DNA of 64,000 bases from Diadema setosum (GCA_033980235.1 CM067065.1:5251328-5315327), one strand, 5' to 3'. Counted from the stretch's first letter, positions 1 through 12,457 are shown. A program made the numbers and translations. The notes: generated by a model from the sequence alone, not told the origin.

Positions 1-494
1 TCTAGATCTGTAGTGTAAATTCACCATTGTTTAGTATCCTGCTGTCATTTTCTCTCTATCTGCATTCGTGATTTCTTCTTTTTTTCTTTATTATTTGAAT
101 TGTTGATACTTATATATTATGACAATAATTTCCTTGAAATGAATGAGTCATTATTTCTTTGAAATGATACCTTCTTAAAGTTTTTAAAGCAAACTATAAA
201 ATACATGTATTGTGGTATATTTCATGACATTTGTCACTTGATTGTTATAAGTTCATCCATGAGACTACTGAACCACCCACAAAATTTTACAGCCAGAAAA
301 ATTTTGGCTCCCATGACCATGCATCGTTGTGTATTTAATATCACCAAGGTGGATCCTGATAACTGTTTCTCTTGAAAAGGAATAATATTTCTGTATGTAT
401 CGACAAAGATGTAGAATACACAGGTCTGTAATTGTGAAATATACATATATGGTATAAAATGTACTTACACACTGGTATTAAGAATTCCTTTTGA

Positions 495-521
495 CCCCCC
501 CCCCCCCCCCCCCCCCCCCCC
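495..521. repeat. Poly-C tract
   Basis: A run of 27 C. A 19-base C run lies at 1441-1459. On the other strand these give artificial poly-Gly frames. Length is likely unstable between individuals. Confidence 0.9.
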
Positions 522-1869
522 ATAAATTAAAGCAACGTGCCTGGAATTAATATTTCTTCCCATGTACAGTATATAATGTTGCATTAGGCTAAGAAGTACG
601 AACTCAATATGAAACTGCCTTGCCCTGACCTTTAATCATCTTGCACTGCTAAATACATGTATATGTACAATAACTTGTATTTAGTGTCAATGGCTGGTCT
701 CATACTGTATGTTATGAACAGTGAACAGAAGACCTTCGAGTGTATTAAAGTAGCAGTGTGTGAGAGAGTGTAGTGGGCATACACATTGTATCATGGTTAT
801 TACGGATGGGTACTGTGGGCTTGTTGCACAAATTCAATTTGTAGCATGTGTACAATCCATTAGATTCTGTAAGCTACATGATATTATGCATTCAGGAAAT
901 TCTTTACCACGATAGTAGGATGTGAATGGTATTATTCGTGTGTACACCCTATGTCGTCAAGCGTGGGAATCTTAAATGGCGACACGTTGTACACTGTGTG
1001 CACAGATGGCTCTGTACATACTTGGCGTCTAGACCTGTTCCTGTCCTTAAAGAAATCCAAACCTGGTTTTGAGAGTATGTAGATTTGGGTACTACAAGAC
1101 TCTTCTCTGAACTTTGAAGCTGAATTGCTGAGTGATGTACAATTTGTACGCTTTCAGAGTAGAAACATCAGGAGTTATTGTGTGATACAACGCTGTACAT
1201 GTATGAATGCTTTGGCTGTGTATTACAGTATCCACATCAATTGATAGGTGGGCACTATTTGCAATCGTTTGCACAGTGTATTCTGGCTTTAATACCAAAT
1301 CATTACTTGACCAAACAAATTTATGAATAAATTCTAGATCTTTAGGCCCTAGTTATAGTGATGTACATGTATGCAGACTCAAAATGGATACTTTTTAATG
1401 AAAACCATTCCAGCTTGGTTGATATAATTTTCCTGCCACTCCCCCCCCCCCCCCCCCCCGATAAACATTTATGCCTGCTTTGTGTCTGTGACATACAATG
1501 TGTTTATCAACAAACTTGTCTGCTAAGTGTCTGACTTTTAACACCAATGGATACTTTACAAGTTCATGATGATTTTTTTTTTTTTTAATACTGTACTTTG
1601 ATCAATAATAACAGAAAACATTAGATATTCATCATTTTTATACTCTTGCATGTCTCGGTGATTCTATTGATTAAATCTTTTATATTTTTTTCTTTTTGTT
1701 TCACTGCAATCTCTTGAGAAAATTAAAGCACTGATGATTTGAGAATCATTCGAACACATGAGTATCTCCTTTATTATCCTCTAGAATCTTCTTGATATTA
1801 ATCATTTAAATGTGTGACCCTGTGGACAGCCCTGCACAGCCCTGCCCTTTTCACAAATGTAGGTCAGGT

Positions 1870-2262
1870 TTAAAGGGACTGTACAGTACTGGTTGATGTG
1901 GGGATTCAGGTTTATAACATTCCTATTAAGTGGGATAATGAGAAACCTCTCATGAAATATGAAAGAGCATGTAATTTTAAGAAGGATTCAACATTTATTT
2001 GATGAAAATTGGTTTTCGAATGGCTGAGATATCCAAAAAAGTGATAATAGTAAAAGGCGACAGGTCACGCCTTTTATTAGGATCTTTTTGTTTCACCTTG
2101 TTTTTGGATATCTCAGCCATTTCAAAACCGATTTTTATCAAATAAACTTTTGATACCCCTTAGAATTGCATGCTCTTTGACATCTCATAGAGTGGTTTCT
2201 GAATATCTCGCTAAACGTTAAAAGCTAAATCCTCACCTCAACCAGAACTGTACACCCTTTAA
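1870..2262 (+). mobile_element. Family A foldback MITE, copy A1
   Basis: TTAAAGGG at the left and CCCTTTAA at the right bound 393 bp that is almost wholly an inverted repeat. The core reads GGCTGAGATATCC on the left arm and GGATATCTCAGCC on the right, around a short AT-rich loop. The two arms are distinct: one end carries a GGGGATTCAGGTTT-like block ('end 2'), the other GAGGATTTAGCTTTTAACG ('end 1'), so copies can be oriented. Here end 2 is on the left. There is no open frame, so it is non-autonomous. Confidence 0.88.
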
Positions 2263-2562
2263 TGTTAATAGGGCACTCTAATCCAGGTGACTGTAGACAC
2301 ACCTGCAATGACAACCATACACATAGGTGATGGAAAAATGCCTTTTCCTCCCCCCCATTCCTTCTCCCCTCCCCCCGCCCAGGAAAATTACTGACTGCTT
2401 TTCCTTTCCCAGGGCTCTGCATTAGTGCTGGCCTGAGGCCACTGAAAAGTGATCTTGGACCACCAACTTTCCAAAAGGGTTGTTAATGGCCCATGGCCCG
2501 TGGGCAACCTTCAATGCAAAATGGATTGTTAAGATTCCTTTCATTTCTGGCCAATACATTTT

Positions 2563-2744
2563 CATACTTGCCAACTCTACCGCTTTTGAAAGATTTCATT
2601 AGCATTCAAGCTAGCACTGCTTGCATCTAGGCATCCTGGATTCTACCGCTTTCTCAAATGAAAATGTTGGCAAGTATGCATTTTTTTTTGGGGGGGGGGG
2701 GCACCAAAATGTCAAGTTTAAAAATTTTTTGGCCCGTACGGGCC
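2563..2744. repeat. Small inverted repeat and palindrome just upstream of exon A
   Basis: CATACTTGCCAAC (2563-2575) and its complement GTTGGCAAGTATG (2666-2678) enclose two partial repeats of TCTACCGCTTT. A T-run/G-run tract (2681-2701) and the palindrome GGCCCGTACGGGCC (2731-2744) follow. All of it lies within about 280 bp of the exon A acceptor. It looks like a worn repeat insertion. Confidence 0.55.
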
Positions 2745-2843
2745 ACCAGATAAAAAAATTACTTTCGAGCCCTGCTGACTATATTACTGCTGGTGATCCT
2801 AAATATACATCTTTCTTGATTTTTCTGATTGTGCCCTCAACAG

Positions 2844-2945
2844 GATAGAATGGGTGGAGATCATCGAACCCAAGACGCAGCGGCCGATGTATGGCAACCT
2901 ACGCACCGGAGAACTGGCATGGGAACCTCCGCCGACTGCCAAAGT
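2844..2945 (+). CDS. ARHGAP39: ARHGAP39 (Vilse) internal exon A: first WW domain
   Basis: Internal exon of a Rac/Cdc42 GTPase-activating protein, known in flies as Vilse/CrossGAP, which acts downstream of Robo in axon guidance. The acceptor CAG is at 2841-2843 after a T-rich tract, and the donor GTGAGT starts at 2946. The first base completes an Arg codon whose other two bases lie in the previous exon. Then come 33 full codons and two bases (GT) of a split codon. The peptide starts IEWVEIIEPKTQRP, continues MYGNLRTGELAWEPPP and ends TAK. This follows the first WW domain of vertebrate ARHGAP39 (remembered pattern LEWVEIIEP, MYANL, TGE, WDPP). The two domain tryptophans and the closing prolines are present; a Met-Tyr pair stands where many WW domains have two aromatics. 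Identification is by recognition, without a database search. The start codon is outside the window. Confidence 0.92.
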
Positions 2946-3927
2946 GTGAGTGACGATTGATTTCTTCTTCCTACATGTAACTCGTCGAGGACTAGCCCTG
3001 AGTGTACATGCAGTCGGGTATCTGTGGGGAAAATCAAATGCGTGTTATAGTGAAATCACTGCGTTCTCAAGGGGATAAATGTCTGAACTCAGACACATCG
3101 TAACCCTTCAAATATTCTTTCTCTTTTCTCCTGTAAATGCTTTTGAACTCTTCCTGTGTAATGTTGAAAAGCTGTTTTTGTTTTGTCTCTTGTAACGTCT
3201 GTTTAATGTTATTTGAACTGTCTGTGCATGAAGAGCCTAGAGCCCTCTGTTTTGCCTTTAAAATCAAGTCTAGATGCAGACAGGATGTACGTGCTCAACC
3301 TACATGTAATGTAGTCCCAGTTATTGAAAAACAAGTAGTTTTTGTTCTACTCTTATTCCATTCCAGTTCGTAGTACAACTAGACCCAGTTAGAACCTGTC
3401 TGTTTGTGTTTGTGTGTGTCTTCATTGATTTATTGAGGAATTCTGACGCAGGAGAAATATGTGGAGAAAATAAATGTTGAATAATTGATAATGGATGGAC
3501 TACTGATACAGTACACAGTACATGTGCAGTATTGGGCCTTCAGAGAAAGAGAAAAATAACTGGTGAATAATTAAAACATTGTGCAGACTGGTTAGTTTGC
3601 AAGCTGTGCCCATGGAACAATGAGTTTTTGTGCAAATATTATTGACCTACAACGTTGTTACACAGGACTAAGAGCACAATGTGCACCACAGTTGTACATG
3701 AGTACACAGTGCAAACATTTTTAGCGTGCGTTGAATCATTTGGACCACAGTACGCTGAACTCGGGCTTTGCATTGTTTTCTGGCAGTGTACAAACTCTTA
3801 ACTGCTTGCATGCATTTTTGCATTTGAAGGAGGATACATAGTGTGCGCATTTTATTGTATGAGGTTCTTGAGCAGTCCAGTGCATACTTTAAAGTACCAT
3901 AGAAGGTCATTCCCTATGGACTAGATG

Positions 3928-3953
3928 TACACACACACACACACACACACACA
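3928..3953. repeat. (AC)n microsatellite
   Basis: About 13 AC units. Similar dinucleotide tracts: TG then AG at 10853-10912, TC at 17033-17056, CA at 17662-17702, TG-rich at 28068-28190 and at 48056-48117. Confidence 0.85.
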
Positions 3954-4874
3954 AACAAATACCCTCTTGAATCCTGTTGGTAATCACATACAGTGAGTAA
4001 TATGATGGAGGTGTTCTTGTTGTTAGCCATATGATGTGGCATTCATTCTAATGTACTGTGTATAAAAAACTGTGGAATGCAGGTGTGTACAACAGAATTC
4101 AAGGCCAAAAGCTCAACCTGTTTTATTCATTGTTCTCGATGGTATGGATTGCTTGTGCCCAGTGTAGATTGTTTGCGTATATTTCTCTTCAGTTCAGTGG
4201 GCAAATAAGAATTGAATTTCCCTTCACTTTATAATCCCTGGCAATTAGTGGTGCGTGTCTGATTACAGTATTTTGTACCCTACATGTACCTTTAGAATGA
4301 CCCCCCACCCCTGTTTCACAAGAATACATACCAACTGCTCTCCAATTACACTTTACATTGTACTTGAATGTTGTACCGCTGTGGGGATGCATTTCTTTTC
4401 ATTGCAAAACTTGCTTGAGGATGCAGAATCTATTATGTGAATCTTTTCCAATCTAACATGGAACAAACAAAGCTGCATTTATAATTGTGCACTCAATCAT
4501 GGTGATTTATGTTAAATATTACTTTGTCAAAAAGCAGGGCGTGTGCATCACACTGTGTACTACATGAATAAAGCACATATTTTCCGTATCTGAGAAAATA
4601 ATGTAATTAATGGGTGGATACTGCAATAAGCTTGATAATTGTACAGTGGTCACACTATGCTGATATTAGTGATAGCCCTTTGCTATTTTAATAGACTTTG
4701 TAAATGTCGGTTTTATTACATTGTGATCCATGGTGTAGGCCTGCATAATGTCTACATGTTTCAGTTTCAGTCAGGCAGTGTGTTGCATTGTACTGTGTAC
4801 ATAGTGTGTGTATTATAGCATGTATTAAATGTGTAATTTGCTGTGATACAATGTATTTAAATTACTAAGAATTT

Positions 4875-4908
4875 CCATTGTGGTCAATAAAGTCAATCAA
4901 TCAATCAG
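4875..4908 (+). repeat. Possible LINE 3' tail
   Basis: The string TGTGGTCAATAAAGTC followed by three AATC-type tetramers resembles the simple-repeat tails that end some non-LTR retrotransposons. No reverse-transcriptase frame lies upstream, so this would be a severely 5'-truncated copy. Weak support. Confidence 0.3.
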
Positions 4909-6549
4909 GTATTTCAGCAAATTTAACCAGTTGACCGGTTATAGTGAAATTTGCAAGTTGCTGAATGTTTCATCCTGAACGCAAAGCATTTTCCCAAGTT
5001 GGAAAATCACAGTGTGAGATCCTCTGCTTCTTGCAAAATGGATCGGTCAAGTATTCATTTTTGTTTTTGTTCTGTCACCATGGCTCCTCGATAGGGTATT
5101 TTAGACCACCCAAGAAGTTGTCGATAAAAACACATCTCAATATCAGTAGCCTGCAGGTGTGGCATTTAAAATGCTCCCAATATGACCTTTTTTTCTTCAC
5201 TTTTTGTAGGTTGAAGTGTGGAATACATAATGTAATAACAATGATTTGTGATTCAGATTGTTCTGTTAAAATTGCTTGAACTATCTACTGTTGCTGTATG
5301 TTTTAAAAAGTATCCTAACTTTCATGGAGGTGGTACAGTGTAATTTGTGTAATCATGTACAGATGTAAACCCCTAAAAAAAAAAAAAGTTTGGAAATGAG
5401 TGGTTCTGGTCTTCCAAAGTGCATTTTCTGAGGGAACAGGGCACCAAAGTTAACATGAAATTTCAAATATGTCATGAAATGCATGAATTTTGATAATCAA
5501 CAAGCATTTGATTGCTTTTTAATATATTTTATACAGCTGTTAAATTGCATATTATATGAAACACCCAGCGGTTGTAAACCACATCAAATTGATGCTATAC
5601 TATTCGTAACAGTGTATTTCCTGGTACACTCGTCTGTAACCATTCCTTTATATAATAGTGCATTGTGCACATTTGTACCTCTTTGAGAGGCTAGTGTATT
5701 TCATGAATGAAACACCCTGTGTGTCTGTCTGAACTGGGCTATACAGTACAGTAGGTGTGTTCAGTGGAAGTGAAGCGTGAAATTGCACAGATTATTTAAA
5801 ACTTAATCCTGTTTATATACTGGGAAATGAAAAAAAAAATAGAATGCGGGAACAAAAAATAGCTGTGCTCCATTTTGGTTGTAAGAGAACAAAAGTATTT
5901 TTATTTTTGGTTTTAATAATTATTTGCATTTTTTTTTTTTTTGGGGGGGGGATATTCTTTTGATTACAGTGTTTTTTCTGTGGTGAATGAGCTCGTATTG
6001 TTCTGCCAAGTGTCCATTTCAAACTGTATCCTTGGTTTTGAGAATGCGTTCAAGTTCTCTTCGAGGTTGTTATGAAGCTGATTGCATGATTGGCATGCTT
6101 AAAAAAGGTAGTGTTTTGTGATGGCGAAATTCTTCATGCTGTAGTAGCATGGATAGTGTGATCAGCCCTCTGAAAAATTGCTCGTTTCTACCTTGTCTTC
6201 TTTTAATTGGATTTCCGATGCATTTTTCACAGATCGGGTTTATACAATTTAGAATGGTGGCTTGAAATGAACTGCATAACAGTTGGAGATGTGTCCAATA
6301 ACATACATCATGTACACAGTGTAGTTTGCTACATGTATGTGAGTGTGATCCACACAGGTCAGGTTGATTGTACAGATCTGCATGCTTTGGAAATGTTACT
6401 AGCACCGCTCAGAGTTCAGTATGTTTGTGTATTATGATTGCACGTCACAAAGAAAAATAACTCAAAAGAGTATTCTACCAGAAGTTTAACACAAATGACA
6501 CAGGGATTCAAATCCATGCATTGTCAGAAGCTGTCTCTGAATCCAAATA

Positions 6550-6582
6550 TTTTTTTTTTTTTTTTTTTTTTGGGGGGGGGGG
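6550..6582. repeat. Composite T-run/G-run homopolymer
   Basis: A long T run passes directly into a G run. The same T-then-G junction occurs at 2681-2701 and around 5930-5951. The complementary C-then-A arrangement is at 37398-37440. Confidence 0.85.
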
Positions 6583-7352
6583 TTCTAACAAACTGTAACT
6601 GCATACTGTAGAACTGTCTGTGAAATGACTTGTTACTAGTGTAGCAGCCACACTCTTGAAAACAGTTTCATTATTAAAAGCTATCGTGTACATCTGTATC
6701 AATATTTTTTTCTTTGGGTTTTAATATTAGTAGGAGGCCTTCGTACATTGTGCATACACCTTGTACTTGTACAGACTGTACTTGTATAGTGTATAATAAA
6801 CATTGTCAACAACCTGTGCAGAACACTTGTAGTGCCATCATGGAGAGACTTCGATGTGGTTTTGATGACTCAGTTATGGAGGTAGGGAGGGTTGATCACA
6901 ATAGTTGTTTGATGAGGATACACGAGAGCTGCCAAGTCTTCCTGACTCAATAGGAAGCTCTCAGAAAATTTTAAGACTACAATAATACAATGTACTCTAG
7001 CTTTGAAAACTATTGAAATACATACATACACATGTAGTGAAGGTACTCTGATTTGGCGTCTGTACAACTGTACATTAGAGTACATCTCCGTGCTTGATCC
7101 AAGGAACCTTAGTTATGAACCTTTGCAGCAAATTGTCCAGAGGTGTAATAACCTACAATGTTGTACATACATTGTAGCAGCCATGACTCTTAAGTAAAGT
7201 AGGAGGGAAGAGGTTGCCGATTTATCAAACTTATCCACCAAAAACATGAGCTATTCTTTTGTGCACAAAATTATGAACTAGTAGGTGAGTTGTGGATTGT
7301 AAATAACATCATTGCCATTTCAGACTGTCGTGTGTCAGGCGAAAACGGTTCC

Positions 7353-7562
7353 AATGCATTTACTTAGCTTGCGACTGATGCTCTCACGAATTGTATCTGC
7401 ACGCTGAAGCCAACATAAATTCTACCCGCAAACATATTATAACCCTAACCCTAATCTTAATCCATAATCAAACTAAACCTAAAACTGTATCACAACCCTA
7501 ACCCTAAGCCCTTGGAGAAAATGAGACCGGAACAATTGACGTGGGAACAAATGTGTCACCGG
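7353..7562 (-). mobile_element. Family G repeat with telomere-like core, copy 1
   Basis: Contains AACCCTAACCCTAA at two places, separated by degenerate versions. On the minus strand it matches 22521-22790 in order: a GGTGACACA..TTTG start, a TCTCCAAGG block, TTAGGG-like repeats, GGGTAGAATTTATG, then a GAGCA..GCAAATGC-type end. The shared flanks show that the telomere-like motif is part of a dispersed element and not a healed telomere. Confidence 0.65.
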
Positions 7563-7665
7563 CGAAAACACCTGGAAATTTGGTGTAACTTCTATCATTC
7601 TTATCATTAGATTTCACTTTACAATTCATTTTAAATTTACCTTGAAGATGGTGTGGAGGTGCCCT

Positions 7666-7765
7666 TTAACCCGTTGAGGACAAGTCCCGAGTATACTCGG
7701 GTAACTAAGTACATGTATGGGAAATTATGTGTTGTATAGAAAATCAGCTTGTCTTCAACAAGCTG
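7666..7765. mobile_element. Family I mini-palindrome, copy 1 (diverged)
   Basis: Starts TTAACCCGTTGAGGAC, then the 16-bp palindrome CCCGAGTATACTCGGG, then TATGGGAAAT..GTGTTGTA. It ends in a worn version of the complementary terminus. At about 95 bp these are very small TTAA-ended palindromic units. Confidence 0.7.
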
Positions 7766-8169
7766 ATGGTATAATTCAATTAGCTCATTGCATCAAATTG
7801 ATGATTAAAAGTGGCACAAACTGTGATACAGGTATTATTAAAGCAACATTATACGCTGAAAGCTGTTATTAGCTGTATCTTGAGTGTGTTTTGTACAAGT
7901 CCAAAGTATCGATTAAAAAAGCTGATGGCCGTGTGAATGGGAGCATCCAGATGGCACTTGTGAACTGGATGACAAGTTTGGCCGCTATCAAAACCAGCGA
8001 TTATACTGGAATGACTCATTACTTGAACATCAATGCGGAAGGCATGATGTCCTGAAGGGAAATTATAAAGAGTACCACAAAAAAAAAAAGGAAAAAAAAG
8101 ACAAGATGGCAAATTCGTGCGAAATATTTGTTTTGCTTGTGAGGAAACAGGTGACTTGTAAGGAAAATG

Positions 8170-8460
8170 ACTCGCTGTCATGACGGAACCCCAGATGACC
8201 CCACCAGTGGCCCGAGGCGATGTAGAGGTCTAGTTGTATTATTGAGACTGCAGACTGGTAGGTGATACAAGAGCAGAATGAGGAAGCGTGCATGGGTTAC
8301 CTGCATTCCTGGGCGGCTCTGTCACTCTCCGTCTGGTGGTGGACAATAGACCTGGCAGGTTGCCCTTTCTTCTGACCCGCTCGGCCGACGCAAAGTCCGT
8401 TGTGTCCCATTGTGGAGTGGCCGTGCTATTGTCCGAGGCTTTACAAACTTTTTAATCAGT
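8170..8460. other. Complex, CpG-containing unique island
   Basis: This stretch is free of foldback structure and simple repeats and less AT-rich than its surroundings (for example GACCCGCTCGGCCGACGC). No frame is convincing. Islands of this kind in long introns are candidate cis-regulatory modules; that is an inference from composition only. Confidence 0.25.
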
Positions 8461-9689
8461 CAAGTCCCTACATGAAGGATACTTCTTGTGTACACTGTCT
8501 GTGTGTATCCATGTGGGTGTCAATCATCTGCAAACTTGACATAAATCATATTTTAAAATTTCCATGACTTTACAAGTGTAGAGGGCACTGCAAAGCATAT
8601 CATTAATTCAATGATAAATTGTCAGTTGCTTGAATTTATAGAACATATTGAGGGGAGACTGATTATGAAATTCTAGAATCTACAGTGTCGGCCTGTTCTT
8701 TCCTTTTTTCTAATCTGTATTTCTTGATCTGATTATTATTGTTTGTCCTAAACTTTTGTGACCACTACTACAAGGTGCACTGTTACTATAACACATGACA
8801 CAATACCTTTTACATTTTGTACTAGATATTTGTTTATGTTCAAAATGGTTTCTTCTGTGTACAATGTAGTACAGGGCTTTGAAAGTGGTAGTAGTTTTTC
8901 ACTGTTTAAAGGGAAAAAATTGTTATGATGGTACAATGTATCATTTTATTGATTGATTATTATGATTTTTTTTTTTAAAGCTGGTCCTTATAGCACGTTT
9001 GAGAAGATGCAATAAGTGATATATTCAGGTTTAATAGAAAACAACATGCACAACTTTGGTGCTACAGAAATATTAAGAAATCTGTTTCCACCCAGGGCTA
9101 CAAAAATTGTTCAGTTCATGAACTTGTTTTTGTAATTTCATGTTTCATTTTCTACAGATTGTGAGGTCTAAAGCTGCTCGGTTGTGAGACATTGAGTATG
9201 AAATTTATTTATAATTTCAAAGTAAATGAAGGATTTTCTTTTTTCCTCCCCCGAAAATCAAGTAATAATTTGTTGTAGTTTTATTTTTTTTTTTCACCAA
9301 AGCTGGCGAGAGCCCAGCTATAGGCAGTCACTATATCAAGTCCATTATGATGAATGTAACCTTGAGTATTAAATGTGATTAACTCTCGTTATCTGTTCGA
9401 TATTTTTAGCGACAAAGTTTAATACGAACGATTATTTCAGAGAAACATGCTACATGTATAAATATATTTTGATGTAGTTGTGTTAGCACAAGCTCAATGA
9501 TCATGTCATGTGCTGTGTGGATTCCTTTTATATTTTTCAACCTATAAAGCACATTAAATTGATGGATACTAAACTATTACTGGCTAGTTTTAGCATTTTT
9601 AAAGTCAGTATTATTTTTAATGACAACTGATGCTGCTTTTTACACATTCATACTTTCATTCATGCATGGTGAAAGATATTTATCATTAT

Positions 9690-9786
9690 CGCTAATTATT
9701 ATTATTATTAATATTATGATTATTACTATTATTATTATTATCATCATTATTATTATGTTGTTATTATTATCATTACTTTCATTATT
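9690..9786. repeat. (ATT)n-type microsatellite
   Basis: Imperfect ATT/ATC trinucleotide array. It generates a spurious poly-Ile frame. Confidence 0.85.
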
Positions 9787-10009
9787 ACAAAGAAGGGTTT
9801 AGTTTTTTTTTTCTCATCTGATTATTTCCCCAAAATCTGTGTTGGTAATTAATTTCCATCTCACAAGGGTTGATGGCCCTTAAAATGCTCAAGAAATGAT
9901 GGACAAAATGACAGATTAAGATAGGGAGATACAGTGGGAGAAGACACACATGTATAATGGTATAAAAGTGATGGGGGGAACGCTGATCTTTAATAGGGTG
10001 AAATTAATG

Positions 10010-10275
10010 ATATGTGACCCGCTACAACAAAAGGATCCTAAAGTCGCTGACGGGTGAGGCGAGAAAATCGAGTTTGAAGTCAGATCACCAAAATCTGTCA
10101 AAACGTTCTGATTTCTGTTTTAACAAAGTTTTGTAGTCTAATGTATCTTCTATCATCTGCCGAAATTTCGAAGCTAACTGATCAAAGGAAAGGCCTGAAA
10201 ATAGCATTTTTCTGGGCCGTGCTTGGCTCGCCCGTCAGCGACTTTAGGATCCTTTTGTTGTAGCGGGTCACATAT
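10010..10275. mobile_element. Foldback MITE, family K
   Basis: ATATGTGACCCGCTACAACA at the left is matched by its complement at the right. The inverted repeat runs on through AAAGGATCCTAAAGTCGCTG to the CGGG beyond, so arms are about 45 bp. Total 266 bp, with no open frame. Confidence 0.85.
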
Positions 10276-10327
10276 GGGACATAGTCTTCTTTTTCTTCCC
10301 TTATTGTGAAGGCTTCATGCTTGAATA

Positions 10328-10510
10328 TACTGTAAAACATGATATATTCACGACATGAAAATTTCACGCATTGGTGTCGATGGCCTTACTCGCAGCATGA
10401 AATTTTCGTGACTTGCCACTGGTACCCAATGGATATTGTAGGTGAGAACTTTTGCGTGCAAATGTTGCCGCCCGCAAAATTCGCGAAATTAAAATGCACG
10501 CCAACATTCC
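10328..10510. mobile_element. Family D repeat, copy 1
   Basis: Starts TACTGTAAAACATGA and carries the family hallmarks: CGACATGAAAATTTCACGC, GCAGCATGAAATTTTCGTGA, TTGCCACTGG and CGCGAAATTAAAATGC. Other copies are at 21662, 23026, 29083, 44025, 50763 and 60431. Confidence 0.6.
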
Positions 10511-10740
10511 TCGTTTTGCACTGTTTTTGTGTTGGTAGGTATTCCCTTGTTGGCCACTTAACTGGGTTAATAGACCCTGCTCTTTGCGAAGAATGAATGA
10601 AACGGGATGTTTTTAGTCTGTATGCGTTGTGACTCTCTCACACACCTCCATTTCATGTCCTATCCAAGGGACAGCATGTTTTACCTCTTTGTACTAGAGG
10701 GGACGGTATGATTACACACAGTATTCCTCAGTGAGACTTG

Positions 10741-10812
10741 GGGAATTGAACCCGGTACCTTTGGATTTGGAGGCAGACCCATATTAATACCAGCTGAGCT
10801 GATTTACCACCC
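10741..10812 (-). pseudogene. tRNA-derived pseudogene or SINE head
   Basis: On the minus strand an A-box-like TCAGCTCAGCTGGT is followed about 35 bases later by a B-box-like GGTTCAATTCC, the spacing of an internal RNA polymerase III promoter. The acceptor stem does not close and the D and anticodon stems are poor, so it is not a working tRNA. A tRNA-derived SINE fragment is the likely alternative; I see no tail. Confidence 0.45.
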
Positions 10813-10853
10813 TGTATGTTCGAGAAATGTTTCTCTTTGGCCGGTACAAATGT

Positions 10854-10886
<33 letters not shown>

Positions 10887-11149
10887 AGTGAGAGAGAGAG
10901 AGAGAGAGAGAAGAGGGTAGAAGAAGAAGAGTGCTGTACATACAACAAGTGTGAACGTGGGATTTATAAATAAACTGCATGAATGTTCCGACTAAATATA
11001 TCACAACAAGCTACTATGAATGTGTGTTGTCCCGTAATATGCATGCTGTCATTGGGCGGACAATGGAGCAACTGTTTAAACAGCACGAGTTAATTAGCGT
11101 TATTTTCAAGGTGATGTTGGCTCCCTCTGTTTTGTTCTTTGTTTGTTTG

Positions 11150-11480
11150 TTTTTTTATTTTTGTCTGACGAAACGTATCGGGGGCACGGGGATCACGGCG
11201 CAATCCGTCACCCGATTTCGCGGCTTGCCCCGCGTCTGGCACCTGTCGAAGGAGGAGGGATTTTACGGAGATAGTGGGAAGGAGGCGCTATTTTTAGGTG
11301 GAAATGGGGCATGATTGGAGAAAATCGGTGGGACGCGCAAATCAAAACGGGGAGGGAGATCTCCCCAGTGGTAGCATGTTGCCATGGCGTCCATTGCCCA
11401 GACTAATTAGTGTCTTCCTAGATTTAATCCCAGTCCCACATGCACAAAATCTCGTAAGTCAGTGTGCTGAAAGGAGAGAA
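11150..11480. other. Complex, CpG-containing unique island
   Basis: GC-richer unique sequence (CGGGGGCACGGGGATCACGG and following), flanked by AT-rich DNA on one side and a GA-rich tract (11500-11580) on the other. It is a candidate regulatory island by composition only; the open frames across it resemble nothing I know. Confidence 0.25.
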
Positions 11481-12431
11481 GAGAGAATGGGGCAGCGAAA
11501 TATAAAGGGGGGGGGGGGGAAAGCGGCAGAGAAAGAGAGAGAGAGAGAAAGAGGGGGAGAGTGAGGGAGAGAGAGGGATAGCCTATCCAAATTACATTAC
11601 TGTACAGTAATAATGGAGCAGCACTCTGCTATATCATTATGCAATATTCCACAGTGAACTTTCCAACCTGAATCTGAGGTAGACAGTGGTTGATATCGTG
11701 TTGCTCATGTTGGCACATTGCATAGTCCCATATGATTATAAATGTGTTGGTTAGGCAAGTGCTTCTTGAGTTGCAAAGAATGATAAGGCCTATTGCTTGT
11801 TCTGGTGTATAGGCCGCACCACGACATTACTGCTTTACTTTTCTTCAAAATAGTGCGGCCTTATCGCTGGGGAATACGATAATCTTATTCTGTGAGCTAT
11901 CTGTTAGAAAAGTTGAAGAAAATGGAGATGTCCAATACTTGACCTAAATAGACACAGAGGAAACAAAAAAGCCTTTAACAACAAAGAAACTCAGATATCT
12001 CAATATAAACAACAAGGGTGGTTGATATGGTTCACGACTGGAAAACATGGCTATGATTCTTGGGTATGTTATTGTAGATTTCTGTGAATGAACAAATTAT
12101 TTATTTAAAGAACAAACAAATATGAAATGTGTTATATCTCGTGATATAACAAAATTGAATACTATAGCACAATTATTATCGTCCTTATCCCCGCTGTAAA
12201 TCATCACTGCAGACCCCAACGAGATAAAGACCGCTATGCCGGACAGACAAACTTGGAGTGCCATTGTGGATCGAGAACACCACTCAAATTAAGCAAGAAA
12301 GCAAACTCATCAATAATGAGTTGCAGTGGGCTGAGCCCTTGTTATTCGCCTCAGGTGACTACACTATTCATAGCAAAAGTCAGCAAATGGTGTCAACCAG
12401 GCATATTGTGCCATTCAAATGAACTTGAAGT

Positions 12432-12457
12432 GGTAGTAGTAGTAGTAGTAGTAGTGC
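12432..12457. repeat. (TAG)n microsatellite
   Basis: Eight to nine TAG units in a row. Short, with no further significance seen. Confidence 0.8.

Larger units (their letters stand above)
1..2843 (+). other. ARHGAP39: ARHGAP39 intron upstream of exon A (3' part only)
   Basis: Non-coding by frame and composition. It ends at the exon A acceptor. It holds poly-C tracts at 495-521 and 1441-1459, a family-A foldback element (1870-2262) and a small inverted repeat (2563-2678). Between 522 and 1440 I see only AT-rich unique sequence with scattered TACATGTA-type palindromes. No earlier exon is recognisable, so the start of the protein lies left of the window. Confidence 0.8.

Noticed and set aside
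341..523. Poly-glycine frame
   Set aside because: Translation of the poly-C tract on the opposite strand.
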